Source: Cephalotus follicularis
Taxonomy: Eukaryota; Streptophyta; Magnoliopsida; Oxalidales; Cephalotaceae
Direction: 5' to 3'
DNA: 64,000 nt
Assembly (NCBI GenBank): GCA_001972305.1
Contig: BDDD01001379.1
Coordinates: 166,211 to 230,210 of the forward strand
This document shows positions 55,418-64,000 of this stretch, piece after piece (within the stretch, counting starts at the first letter, position 1; each line of letters opens with the position of its first letter). A program made the translations under genes and the position numbers. The notes beneath the pieces are model-generated. The model searched no databases, was not told the DNA's origin, and saw only the letters and a program-made list of their open reading frames with translations.

Positions 55418-57637
55418 TGTTAGATATAGTGACTCGACAAGCCATTGGATGGGCTATCATATTATATCCTGTCTTGTATGAAACAATCTTATTCCTTATA
55501 TATATGATGCGTGCTAATTTGTTATGACTATATCACTTGTGTTTTGTCACTTAATTGAAGTAGTTTATCATTTACCTACTTACACTTTGATGCCCTGACA
55601 TAAGGTTGGATGCCTAGCATGGAGGCTGTGAGATTGGTTACCTTATTCCTTACGTCAAATTAGTTCCAAGTCATAGGTTCACTTTGTGGGCATTAGTGAA
55701 CCGGATAGACTTGCGCGTATGTTGCCTGCTCATGGAATTGGAGGATGGATTCTCTCACAACCATCTGTGTTGGACACTAGGGCAAATACGGGGTGCGCGC
55801 TGGGAGTGTGTACACTGAACTGGACCTGCGTAGGAGACACTATTTGGACAGTCGCTATTCTCATGTTGGTAGTGACTCCTACTTATTGCGGTTGTGTATA
55901 AGTGATGATCACTTAGCGAGTTCTTAAACTCGTCTGATCCTTAGACCTGAGCGACTGCTCTATTGTATGGAGACAGATATGCTTTGATCTCCACCTTACC
56001 CAGTCCTTGCGCAGTGACTGGAAATCAGTTGGTATTTGGGTATGATCAAAGCTATACAACTATAAGTGAGTGGGCAATATGGGATTCTCACACCTGAGCA
56101 AAGGTGATCAGCTCAATTATGATCTGATTATACTTTGGACTTATGAAATCCTTGGCCAAGGTTGAGGTAGACTAGCATTTAGATTTCAGGAGAGTTTACC
56201 AAAGGTCCTAGTAATGATCAGATATTCTAGTCATTGAGGTTTTATCTAGGGTTGACACATATCCTTACCTTAGACCTCAATCGAGGCCAAGCATGACAAA
56301 GGATTATAGTACACGTGAACCGACGACTTAGAAAATCTAGGGTTAAAGAGGTACGTAATAAATTATGGAAAAATTAATTAGATTAATTTTTCCATCTAGA
56401 TAATATTAGATATTATTTCGATAGCATTTAAATTGGTCAAGAACCATTTAGAATGGCTAAACCGAACCCTAGGGGTATTTCAGTAATTTATGAACACCTC
56501 TGATTTTAATCAAGATTTTAAAGGGTCCCTGCCTAATAATGATTAGTTCTTTAATATGTTGGACATATTAAGTCTTGGTGTCAAATATCGATTATATGGA
56601 TTTTACATTTCGTGGTAACACATTTGTTTGATCTTACCTAATCAATATTAGAAGGGATTAAATAAGTCGGACTTATACTCAAAATGCTTTGTATAACAGT
56701 CAAAGCGTCGATGCCTTATGGGAAAGCGTCGACGCATTCCTTTAGACAAAGCGTCGACGCCTTCTGGGAAGCGTCGACGCTTAAGGCTTACATAGCGTTG
56801 ATGACTTTTAGAAAGACGTCGACGTTTAGTGCCATGTAATGCATAAGCATCGACGCTGTTGTTGAAAGCGTCGACACTTAGCGCAGGTTTTGCAGCCTCT
56901 GCACTAACTCACTTCGTGGGCACGTTTTCTCTCTCGTCTCCAGCAGTTTTCTCCCATCATTGCACGTTATGGAAACGTGGGGATCATGGCTACATACTCC
57001 TTGGGAGTGAGGACCATGATCCCATGTTTATGGGATAGTGGGAGAGTGGGCTGGCGAGAAGCTTTTATTGCAGAAAAGTTTCTAGTTTTTATGAGGGAAT
57101 TTTGCTGGGCAAAACGAGATATAGAATTCTCTCTGCACATAGAGTTTTCCTTCATCTACAAACACCAAGCTAGTAACTTATCTAGGGTAGATTGTTTTTT
57201 ATTGTATTAATCAAACTCAATTTTCCTTTTATAAGTTTTGAGAGAGAAAGAGAGAGTGCATAAGGAAACTGCTTTGTTTCTTCCTTCTGGTGTGCATCTG
57301 TAGGGAGCAGTAGCTGAACGTTTTGGAGGGCAATAAAGAAGGAGTCTTCGCAAGCTAGTAGCGGCAAAGACAAAGGAGCTAACACCCGCTGGTGTATCTC
57401 CTTGTCTCCCTCTCTTATTGCCTTGCTTGTATGTCATCATTGAATGCAATGGTGACATCTTTTTCAATTAATGTGTTGATGTGGTGGTCCATGTGGTCTG
57501 TGGTCATGCCATAATGGACTGTTTTTGCCTTTGTTGGGTGTTCTTCCATTGTTATGATTGTATGTTTAAGTTTTGTTCTACACCCTACATACCTTAGTCC
57601 ATTTATGGTATAGGAATTGGTTAATTCGATTCCTTCA
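55418..57637 (+). repeat. 5' LTR of K (2.2 kb)
   Basis: TGTTAGATATAGTGAC to CGATTCCTTCA. A TATA-like CTTATATATATG lies near 55496-55506. A palindrome cluster is at 56700-56890. The rest, including ~55600-56690 and 56900-57637, has no gene; short open frames are not conserved. Confidence 0.9.
56700..56890. repeat. GTCGAC palindrome cluster in K LTR (copia)
   Basis: AAGCGTCGATGCC, AAAGCGTCGACGCATT, AAAGCGTCGACGCC, a perfect AAGCGTCGACGCTT (56769-56782), AGCGTTGATGACTTTT, AAGACGTCGACGTTT, AAGCATCGACGC and AAAGCGTCGACACTT. Confidence 0.88.
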
Positions 57638-57638
57638 G

Positions 57639-57650
57639 TGGTATCAGAGC
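57639..57650 (+). other. Primer-binding site of K (initiator Met-tRNA)
   Basis: TGGTATCAGAGC, one base after the LTR end. Confidence 0.93.
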
Positions 57651-57956
57651 GTCCCACATCATCCTTAATTGAATTTTATGCTATGAATGATGTACTATTT
57701 TTAAGGTTTAATTAGAGGATGTGTTGTTTGTTGTTAAACTAATTTTCAAAGTGCCTTAATGACTTTTATATGAAATTGGATTTCTTTGTTCATTAATCTT
57801 GGAGATCATGTTAAAATGAGTTTTGAACATGTTATGGAAACCTACATAGTGTAGTTTAAGGCTGTATATTGTCTGGTTATGACTGAATTGCAAAATGCCT
57901 TCTGTTTAAACTAAGTTCCTACAATTTTGGAATTGCAGAAACTGTCCAAGGGGCTT

Positions 57957-58112
57957 AAGCGTCGACGCGTGTTGTTTAAGTGTCGACGCTTGTGTCACTG
58001 GGTTGTTACTGCATCGACGCCTTGGCATAGCGTCGACGCTTATTTGATTTTTATATTTTTTTTACGCCTTAGAGGTAAGCATCGACGCCTTCTGGGAAGC
58101 GTCAACATTTTA
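57957..58112. repeat. GTCGAC palindrome cluster in K leader
   Basis: AAGCGTCGACGCG, AAGTGTCGACGCTTG, GCATCGACGCC, AGCGTCGACGCTTA, AAGCATCGACGCC and AAGCGTCAACATTTT. It lies outside the LTR, downstream of the primer site. Confidence 0.86.
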
Positions 58113-58845
58113 GCTAAAGTTTTTTTTTAAAAAAATTCTGTTTTTAAGAAAATTGGATTTTATAAATTGTGGCACTTAGAAAAGTAAAATCATTGCTTGA
58201 TTTAGTGGGAGTTTAACCAAAATTAACAGTCCTCAAATTAAATTTTGTAATTGGTTATCATTTATGGTTTTTATAATGTTGTGTTTAATTATATTGGATA
58301 TAATTTAAGTCTTATGCACAATGGATGGCCCGAAAAGGACTTAGACGTAGTTTATGGTTTTCTTTGTGTGGATGGTTATTTATTTATTTATTATATTTAA
58401 TGGTCTGTAATAAGGTGCCTGCGTGCACCATTTATTTTTCCTTTTCTTTTGTAAATGGAGACCTTGCAAGGAGAGTTGGAGGAAGGGAGAAATGGAGTAC
58501 AAGACTTTTGAAGGCCATGTATGCATGGTATTTAATGTAATAGAATAAATTTTATATCCTTACACCTAGGAAGACCTAATAGTGTCTTTGGGATCAAGTC
58601 ACTACTATTAATGTCCTTGCAAATCCATTGACATATTTTAGAAATATGTCCAAGGTGCATAAGATACACGTCTTGCATGCTAAGCCGTAATTAATTGGAA
58701 TTGGCTAATACAACCAATGAATTAATTAATGGCTCGGTAATTAAAATATGAAACCGCAAATTCCCTCACCTTAATAATAAGTCTTAACATAGGAACCCAT
58801 GGAGTGGTTCCCCGTGGCCTTCCACAATTTTCGTTTAGTAGTGTT

Positions 58846-58893
58846 CCTGGGTTGTTGGTTTGTCATGCCCTAGCTGAGGCTGATAACTTGAGG
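58846..58893 (+). other. Leader hairpin 1 of K
   Basis: The inner stem GTTGTTGG (58851-58858) pairs with CTGATAAC (58880-58887) through Watson-Crick and G-U pairs, and outer pairs extend it. The 21-base loop (58859-58879) starts TTTGTCATG and ends CTGAGG. Confidence 0.6.
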
Positions 58894-59017
58894 ATATTAT
58901 GTCAACGTCGGTGTTGGGCACCGCAAAGGGTGGCTACGTTTCAGCACTTGGACACCCCTACGTGTGGCTGTTAAAACTAATGCATTCCAATGAAAATTGT
59001 GGGTACATGACTTATCA

Positions 59018-59063
59018 AGATTCTGATGGTTTGTCATGCCCTAGCTGAGACCATATTGAATCT
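59018..59063 (+). other. Leader hairpin 2 of K
   Basis: ATGG (59026-59029) pairs with CCAT (59051-59054) and AGATTC (59018-59023) pairs with GAATCT (59058-59063), with a small internal loop between. Loop 59030-59050 differs from hairpin 1 only in its last base. Confidence 0.62.
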
Positions 59064-59120
59064 GAGGCCGAATACTATGGTTGGATCTTGTATTAGATAC
59101 AAATTGGCTAGAAAGCCTAC

Positions 59121-59179
59121 CCATTGGTTATATTATAGTTTGTCATGCCCTAGCTGAGGCTATAATATAATTGCGATGG
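59121..59179 (+). other. Leader hairpin 3 of K
   Basis: TTATATTATAG (59128-59138) and CTATAATATAA (59160-59170) form a perfect 11-base stem, extended by G-U pairs and an outer CCAT/ATGG. Loop 59139-59159 is identical to hairpin 1. Confidence 0.68.
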
Positions 59180-59352
59180 ATTCCAATCCCCACTAGGAAG
59201 TTAGACTTCTCGAGTTCCATATGGGGGTATGGGATACGATTAGAATAGTGGGAGGAACCATAAGCACTAAAGACCAAGTGTTATGGTTGTCATATATTAA
59301 AATTGGAATAAATGCTAACTCATGTTTATATTTACTTATCTAGGTTACTAGT

Positions 59353-59848
59353 ATGGCTTTATCAAATGCAATGTCCCATATACTTGAGACAAACATACTT
59401 AAGGGGCCCAACTTCAACGATTGGCACCGTAACCTCAAGATCATCCGTACGGCCAATAAAATGGCCTATGCTATGATTGGGGGGCCTTATTCACTGGGTG
59501 AAGATCCGACGCCCGAAAAGAGTGAGTGACTAGCCAAATGGCTAGAAGATGACGAGCAGGCTAGATGTCTTGCCCTTCTTGGGATGACACATGAGCTTCA
59601 GCGTCAGAATGAGAAGATTGAGACCTTATCTGCTATACTACTCCACCTCCAGGAGATGTATGGAGCTGAGTCTAGGACTCAAAGGTTCAATCTATCGCGC
59701 AAACTCTTTAAGGCGCAGATGCAAGAGAGAGCTTCAGTCCATGAGCATGGATTGAAGATGATAGACATGATTGAGCAGCTGGCTCAATTAGGATTTGTCA
59801 TGGGCCACGATCTTATTTTGACATCGTTCCTAAGTCGTTCTCACAGTT
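59353..59848 (+). pseudogene. Element K gag, N-terminal part
   Basis: The ATG at 59353 gives MALSNAMSHILETNILKGPNFNDWHRNLKI, a typical copia gag start with the aromatic W of the N-terminal motif. A TGA at 59527-59529 (probably CGA, Arg) interrupts it. 59584-59856 is open in the same frame: HELQRQNEKIETLSAILLHLQEMYG. A frameshift near 59830 moves reading to the next piece. Confidence 0.87.
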
Positions 59849-59849
59849 T

Positions 59850-61277
59850 TTGGTGAATTTTTACATGAACAAGATAGAAGTACCTCTATCTAAGCTGATA
59901 GCTATGTTGAGGACGGCTGAGGCCGATTTTGACTCTGGGAAGTCAAAGACCCACTCCCTACTTCTTCCTTCTTCTAGGTCTACCCAAGGAAAGGGCAATG
60001 CCTCGTCTTCCTCTAAAGGGAAGGGCGTGCTCATGCCTGTCAACACAAAAGTCAAGGGTAAGAAGAAGCATAAGAAGAAGAAGGGGAAGCTTGGAGCTAG
60101 TGAGAATGTTGCCAAATATCGGATGAAGAAGTTAATTGCTGAGGGTGCTTGTTTCCAGTGCGGTAAGACCGGTCACTGGAAAAAGGATTGTCATGTTGTT
60201 GTTACTGCAGTCTCTGCTGATAACCCACATGGTGCGCGTACATCAGGTATGTTCATGATTGAACTTAATCCAGCTTTGAATAGTAGTTCTTCATGGGTAT
60301 TAGATACTGGATGTGGAACTAACCTTTGCAATTCATTGCAGGGACTAAGAAAAGTTAGAAAGCTTGGAGCAGGAAACCTGGACTTGAGGCTTGGTGATGG
60401 ATCTAGGATCATTGCTCAAGCTGTTGGAATTTGTGATATTAATTTATGTAATGGTTATGTATTGACTTGGGATCCATGCTACTTTGTTATGAATATTGTA
60501 AGGAATATTATAAGTGTTTCTCACTTATGTGGTTTGGGCTTGGAGCTTAAATTCCAAGACATTGGATGTTTTATATATTCGAACAATGTTTGTGTTGGTA
60601 ATGGTGTTATCAGCAATGTATTATATGTCTTAAATACTTCACAATCAAATATCTTGTCCATTGAGCAAAGTAATAATAAGAAAACACAAAGAGAAACTGA
60701 GCTAAATAAAACCTATACTCGGCATTGTAGACTTGGTCATCTTAGTGATGCTAGGCTATCACAGTTGGTTAAGGATGATCTCCTTGATATCCAGGACTTA
60801 GAGTCCTATCCAACTTGTGAATCCTGTGTATTGGGAAAGATGACCAAATCACCCTTCTCTGGTCAAGGAGAAAGGGCTATGGACTTACTGGGCTTGGTCC
60901 ATAATGACGTATGTGGTCCTATGTCAGTCAGTGCGCAAGGTGGTTATATCTACTTCATAACCTTTACCGATGATTTGTCTAGGTATGGTTATGTGTATCT
61001 GATGAAACACAAGTCAGAATCCTTTGAGAAATTTAAAGAGTTCAGACTTGAAGTAGAAAAACAAACAGGTAAGTCAATTAAAATACTTCGGTCGGACCGA
61101 GGTGGCGAATACTTGTCAGCTGAATTCCTAGGTTATCTTAGAGTTAACGGAATTCTATCTCAATGGACTCCTCCTGGAACACCACAGCATAATGGTGTAT
61201 CCGAAAGGAGGAATCGGACTTTGCTAGACATTGTACGATCGATGATGTCTTTTACTGACCTTCCTACCTATCTCTAG
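59850..61277 (+). pseudogene. Element K gag C-terminus, zinc knuckle, protease and integrase, open over 475 codons
   Basis: VNFYMNKIEVPLSKLIAMLRTAE ends the gag domain. A Lys-rich stretch precedes the knuckle CFQCGKTGHWKKDC. Protease: SSWVLDTGCGTNLCNS. The pre-integrase finger is RHCRLGHLSDARLSQL ... CESCVLGKMTKSPF. Integrase core: VHNDVCGPMSV, FTDDLSRYGYVYLMKHKSE, ILRSDRGGEYLS and the Glu of NGVSERRNRTLLD, so the catalytic acids are present. It stops at TAG 61275-61277 after TDLPTYL (usually Trp in this motif). Confidence 0.92.
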
Positions 61278-62081
61278 GGTTATTCCCTAGATACAACTGC
61301 TTATATCTTGAATCAGATTCATTCAAAATATGTGCCTTCTACTCCATACCAGGTATGGTAAGGGAGGAAACCCAGCCTGAGCCATTTTAAGGTTTGGGGC
61401 TGTTCGGCTTATGTAAAGAGGCTTGACGTGGATAAGATGGAAGCGCGGTCTGACCGTTGCAGGTTTGTGGGGTATCCTAAAGAAACTAAATGATACTACT
61501 TCTACCACCATAGCGAACAAAAGATATTTGTTTCGCGAAATGCTGTGTTCCTAGAGAAGGAATACCTTCTTGAAGGAAACAGTGGGAGTAAGATGGAACT
61601 CAAGGAGTTGCCACAGGTAGAAACCACACAGGAGATGGAGGAGTTGGAGGTTAGACCTTCTACAGACATAGCTGAGATTGGATCTTAGGCTGAGAATGGT
61701 TCTCAGTTAGGCAGAGCTCATTTGAGGAGATCAGGTATAATCCCATTAGCACCTGAGAGGTATGGTTTCCTCATTGATGGTACTGATGAGATAAACGTCA
61801 TTGATGATGATGAGCCTGCCAGCTATCTAGAGGCGGTGCAAGGTACTGAATCTGAAGCATGACTAGGAGCCATGAAATTCGAAATGGATTCCATGTACTC
61901 CAACCAAGTATGGAATTTGGTTGAAGCACCCGAAGGCATAGTGCCTATTGGCTGCAAGTGGATCTTAAAGGAGAAGATGAATGCAGGTGGAAAAATCAAG
62001 ACTTATAAAGCTCAATTAGTGGCGAAAGGGCATAGGCAATGACATGGAGTCGACTATACTCAAACTTTCTCACCTGTCGCC
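61278..62081 (+). pseudogene. Element K integrase C-terminus and start of RT, many stops
   Basis: Same frame as both neighbours, with about six stops. Readable stretches are GYSLDTTAYILNQIHSK, HFKVWGCSAYVKR, RFVGYPKETK, an acidic spacer, then GIIPLAPERYGFLIDGTDEI and RT start AMKFEMDSMYSNQVWNLVEAPEG, GCKWILKEKMNAGGKIKTYKAQLVAKGHRQ. The TGA after HRQ stands where other copia elements have an aromatic or Lys residue. Confidence 0.82.
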
Positions 62082-63413
62082 ATGCTTAAATCCATTAGGA
62101 TTTTGCTTGCTATTGCCGCTCATTATGATTATGAGATATGGCAAATGGATGTCAAGAAGACATTCTCAAATGGGCGTCTTGAAGAGGTTATTTATATGTC
62201 CCAACCCGAGGGGTTTACATCTTCTGAGCACCCGCACATGGTGTGCAAGCTCGAACGGTCCATCTATGGACTAAAGCAAGCATCTCGTAGCTGGAATCTA
62301 CGTTTTGATGAAGCAGTCAAAGATTTTGACTTCGTTAAAATTGTAGATGAGCCCTGTGTTTATCGAAAGCAAGAGGGACCTAGTATCACATTCTTAGTGC
62401 TATATGTAGATGACATCCTACTCATTGGGAATGATGTAGGGATGTTGCAGTCTGCAAAGATATGGCTAACTAAGAATTTTTCCATGAAGGATTTGGGAGA
62501 AGCCACCTATATACTAGGTATTAGGATCTTCAGGGATATTTCCAATAGGTTGCTTGGCCTTTCCCAAAGCCAGTACATCAGCAAGGTGCTAAAGAGGTTT
62601 AGCATGGAGAATTCCAAGAGAGACCTATTACCAATAGGCGAAGGAATTCATCTTTCTCGAAAGATGTCTCCTCAGACATCTAAAGAGAGAGCACTAATGA
62701 GTCGGATACCTTATGCTTCGGCAGTAGGGTCGATCATGTATGCCATGCTATGTACTAGGCTTGATGTCACACTTGCCCTGGGTATGGTGAGTCGGTTTCA
62801 GTCTGATCCCAGTGAGAAGCACTGGGAAGTGGTCAAGGGAATCCTGAAGTACCTTAGGCGGACGCAGGATATGTTATTGATCTATGGAAAAGATAGTGAG
62901 CTGAAATTGGAGGGCTTTACAGACTCCAGTCTTAATAGTGATCCGGATGATCACAAATCTGTCTATGGGTACGTTTTTGTACTTAATGGTGGAACTGTGA
63001 ACTGGTGCAGTTCAAAGCAAGGGACTATTGCAGATTCTACCATAGAAGCCGAGTACATAGCAGCCTCAGATGCCGCCAAGGAGGGTGTATGGATGTGCAA
63101 GTTCATTACTGAACTAGGAGTTGTTCCTTATATTATTAGTCCAGTTGTTATATACTGTGATAATAATGGGGATGTAGCACAAGCCAAGAAACCGCGGTCT
63201 CACCAGCGATCCAATCACATCGAGCGGCACTATCATTTGATCCTAGAGATTATTGGTAGGGGAGATATACAGCTTGAGAGGGTCTCCTCAGAGGAGAACA
63301 CAACAGATCCACTAACCAAGGCAATGGGCGCCAAGGCTCTGGAGCATCATCGTGGGACGATGGGTCTAGGCTATAGGAGTTCATGGCTTGAAGGTCAAGT
63401 GGGAGATTGTTAG
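62082..63413 (+). pseudogene. Element K reverse transcriptase and RNase H, open over 443 codons
   Basis: RT: MLKSIRILLAIAAHYDYEIWQMDVKKTFSNG, MSQPEGFTS, CKLERSIYGLKQASRSWNLRFD and the catalytic LVLYVDDILLIGND. The DVKTAFLNG motif reads DVKKTFSNG. RNase H: LEGFTDSSLNSDPDDHKSVYGYVFVLNGG, DSTIEAEYIAASDAAKEGVW, YCDNNGDVAQAKKP and HIERHYHLILEIIGRGDI, with catalytic acids kept. The stop lies six bases into the 3' LTR. Confidence 0.92.
63396..63407 (+). other. Polypurine tract of K
   Basis: CAAGTGGGAGAT, immediately before TGTTAGATATAG. Confidence 0.82.
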
Positions 63414-64000
63414 ATATAGTGACCCAACAAGCCATTGGCTGGGCTGTCATATTATATCATGTCTTGTATGAAACAATCTTATTCCTTATATATATGATGC
63501 GTGCTAATTTGTTATGGCTATATCACTTGTGTTTTATCACTTAATTGAAGTAGTTTATCATTTACCTTCTTACACTTGTGATGTCCTGACATAAGGTTGG
63601 ATGCCTCGCATGGAGGCTGTGAGATTGGTTACCTTATTCCTTATGTCAAATTAGTTCCAAGTCATAGGTTCACTTTATGGGCATTAGTGAACCGGATAGA
63701 CTTGCGCGTATGTTCCCTGCTCATGGAATTGGAGGATGGATTCTCTCACTACCATATGTGTTGGACACTAGGGAAAATACGGGGTGTGTGCTGGGACCAT
63801 GTACACTGAACTGGACCCACGTAGGAGACACTATTTGGACAGTCAGTATTCTCGTGTCAGTAGTGACTCCTACTTGTTGCGGTTGTGTATAAGTGATGAT
63901 CACTTAGCGAGTTCTTGAACTCGTCTGATCCTTAGACCTGAGCGACTGCTCTATATTGTATGGACACGGTTATGCTTTGATCTCCACCTTACCCAGTCCT
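63408..64000 (+). repeat. 3' LTR of K, truncated by window end
   Basis: It matches 55418 onward with scattered differences (GACCCAACAAG for GACTCGACAAG, GGCTGGG for GGATGGG). The palindrome cluster would lie beyond the window. Confidence 0.93.

Larger units (their letters stand above)
57651..59352 (+). other. Long untranslated leader of K
   Basis: About 1.7 kb between primer site and gag ATG with no credible ORF. It holds a palindrome cluster (57957-58112) and three hairpins with a shared loop (58846-59179). Packaging, dimerisation or translation signals would be expected here. Confidence 0.75.
36761..64000 (-). mobile_element. Element H: Ty3/gypsy chromovirus, minus strand, right end outside window; contains I, J and K
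   Basis: The 3' LTR is split by I (36761-37665 and 46902-48517, ~2.5 kb). Gag-pol runs 53138 down to 48565 with primer site 53228-53239. The 5' LTR begins at 53244 and is cut at 53436 by J, itself cut by K. The left flank CTTGA (36756-36760) has its partner beyond the window. The family is distinct from A and closer to E in protein sequence. Confidence 0.88.
55418..64000 (+). mobile_element. Element K: Ty1/copia retrotransposon, 3' LTR runs off the window
   Basis: 5' LTR 55418-57637, primer site 57639-57650, ~1.7-kb leader, gag-pol 59353-63413 in copia order (gag, protease, integrase, RT, RNase H), polypurine tract and 3' LTR from 63408. Left flank is GTAAG (55413-55417). The two LTRs show scattered differences of a few percent by eye over the 590 bases that can be compared. 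I do not assign it to a named copia lineage. Confidence 0.94.

Noticed and set aside
58325-58540. 71-codon ORF in the K leader as a small gene
   Set aside because: No recognisable domain; it is an open stretch in a long untranslated leader and lacks support from any related copy here.

Overview
This window is nuclear DNA from a flowering plant, probably a eudicot, although the species cannot be named from it. I find no host gene, rRNA gene or tRNA gene. Essentially every base belongs to LTR retrotransposons inserted into one another. The evidence is chromodomain-bearing Ty3/gypsy polyproteins, Athila-type gag/protease/RT, a Ty1/copia polyprotein, primer-binding sites matching plant initiator Met-tRNA or tRNA-Asp, and TG...CA long terminal repeats flanked by 5-bp target-site duplications (TSDs). 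I label the elements A to L.

Layout. The oldest visible host is G (Athila-like, +; visible 33658-36760, broken on both sides). G was hit on the left by L (only its right end is visible, 32687-33657) and on the right by H (gypsy, -, 36761 to beyond the window). L was hit by A (gypsy, +; from before base 1 to 32686). A contains B (solo LTR, 3681-13164, TSD CTTGG), D (Athila-like deletion derivative, 14149-17621, TSD TCCAT/GCCAT) and E (gypsy, -, 18311-31170, TSD GAGGT). B contains C (gypsy, +, 4902-11675, TSD AAAGC) and a 432-bp solo LTR (4120-4551, TSD GTAAG). E contains F (solo LTR of the A family, 23098-25391, TSD CTCTA) and a CACTA-like DNA-transposon fragment in one LTR. H contains I (gypsy of the A family, -, 37666-46896, TSD CCCTT) and J (an LTR starting at 53437). 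J was hit by K (copia, +, 55418 to beyond the window). The nest is five insertions deep (G > L > A > B > C).

Coding state. No element has an uninterrupted gag-pol. C, I and K are the best preserved and keep recognisable catalytic motifs. Many of the stops I inspected fit a C-to-T change in CAG, CAA or CGA codons, as expected from decay of methylated DNA. Activity today would need another element's proteins.

Most unusual content. (1) LTRs of about eight distinguishable families, gypsy, Athila-like and copia alike, carry clusters of short palindromes built on GTCGAC: AAGCGTCGACGCTT, AAAGACGTCGACGTCTTT, GGCAGTCGACTGCC and GGCGTCAACGTG types. (2) The copia leader has three hairpins that keep an almost identical 21-nt loop while their stem sequences differ completely. 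(3) A TTAGCC-(13 nt)-GGCTAA hairpin recurs in the downstream half of most gypsy LTRs, and in I a base difference is compensated by a G-U pair on the sense strand only. (4) The paired LTRs of C and of E have non-homologous middles. (5) An antisense 5S-rRNA-like block lies in L.
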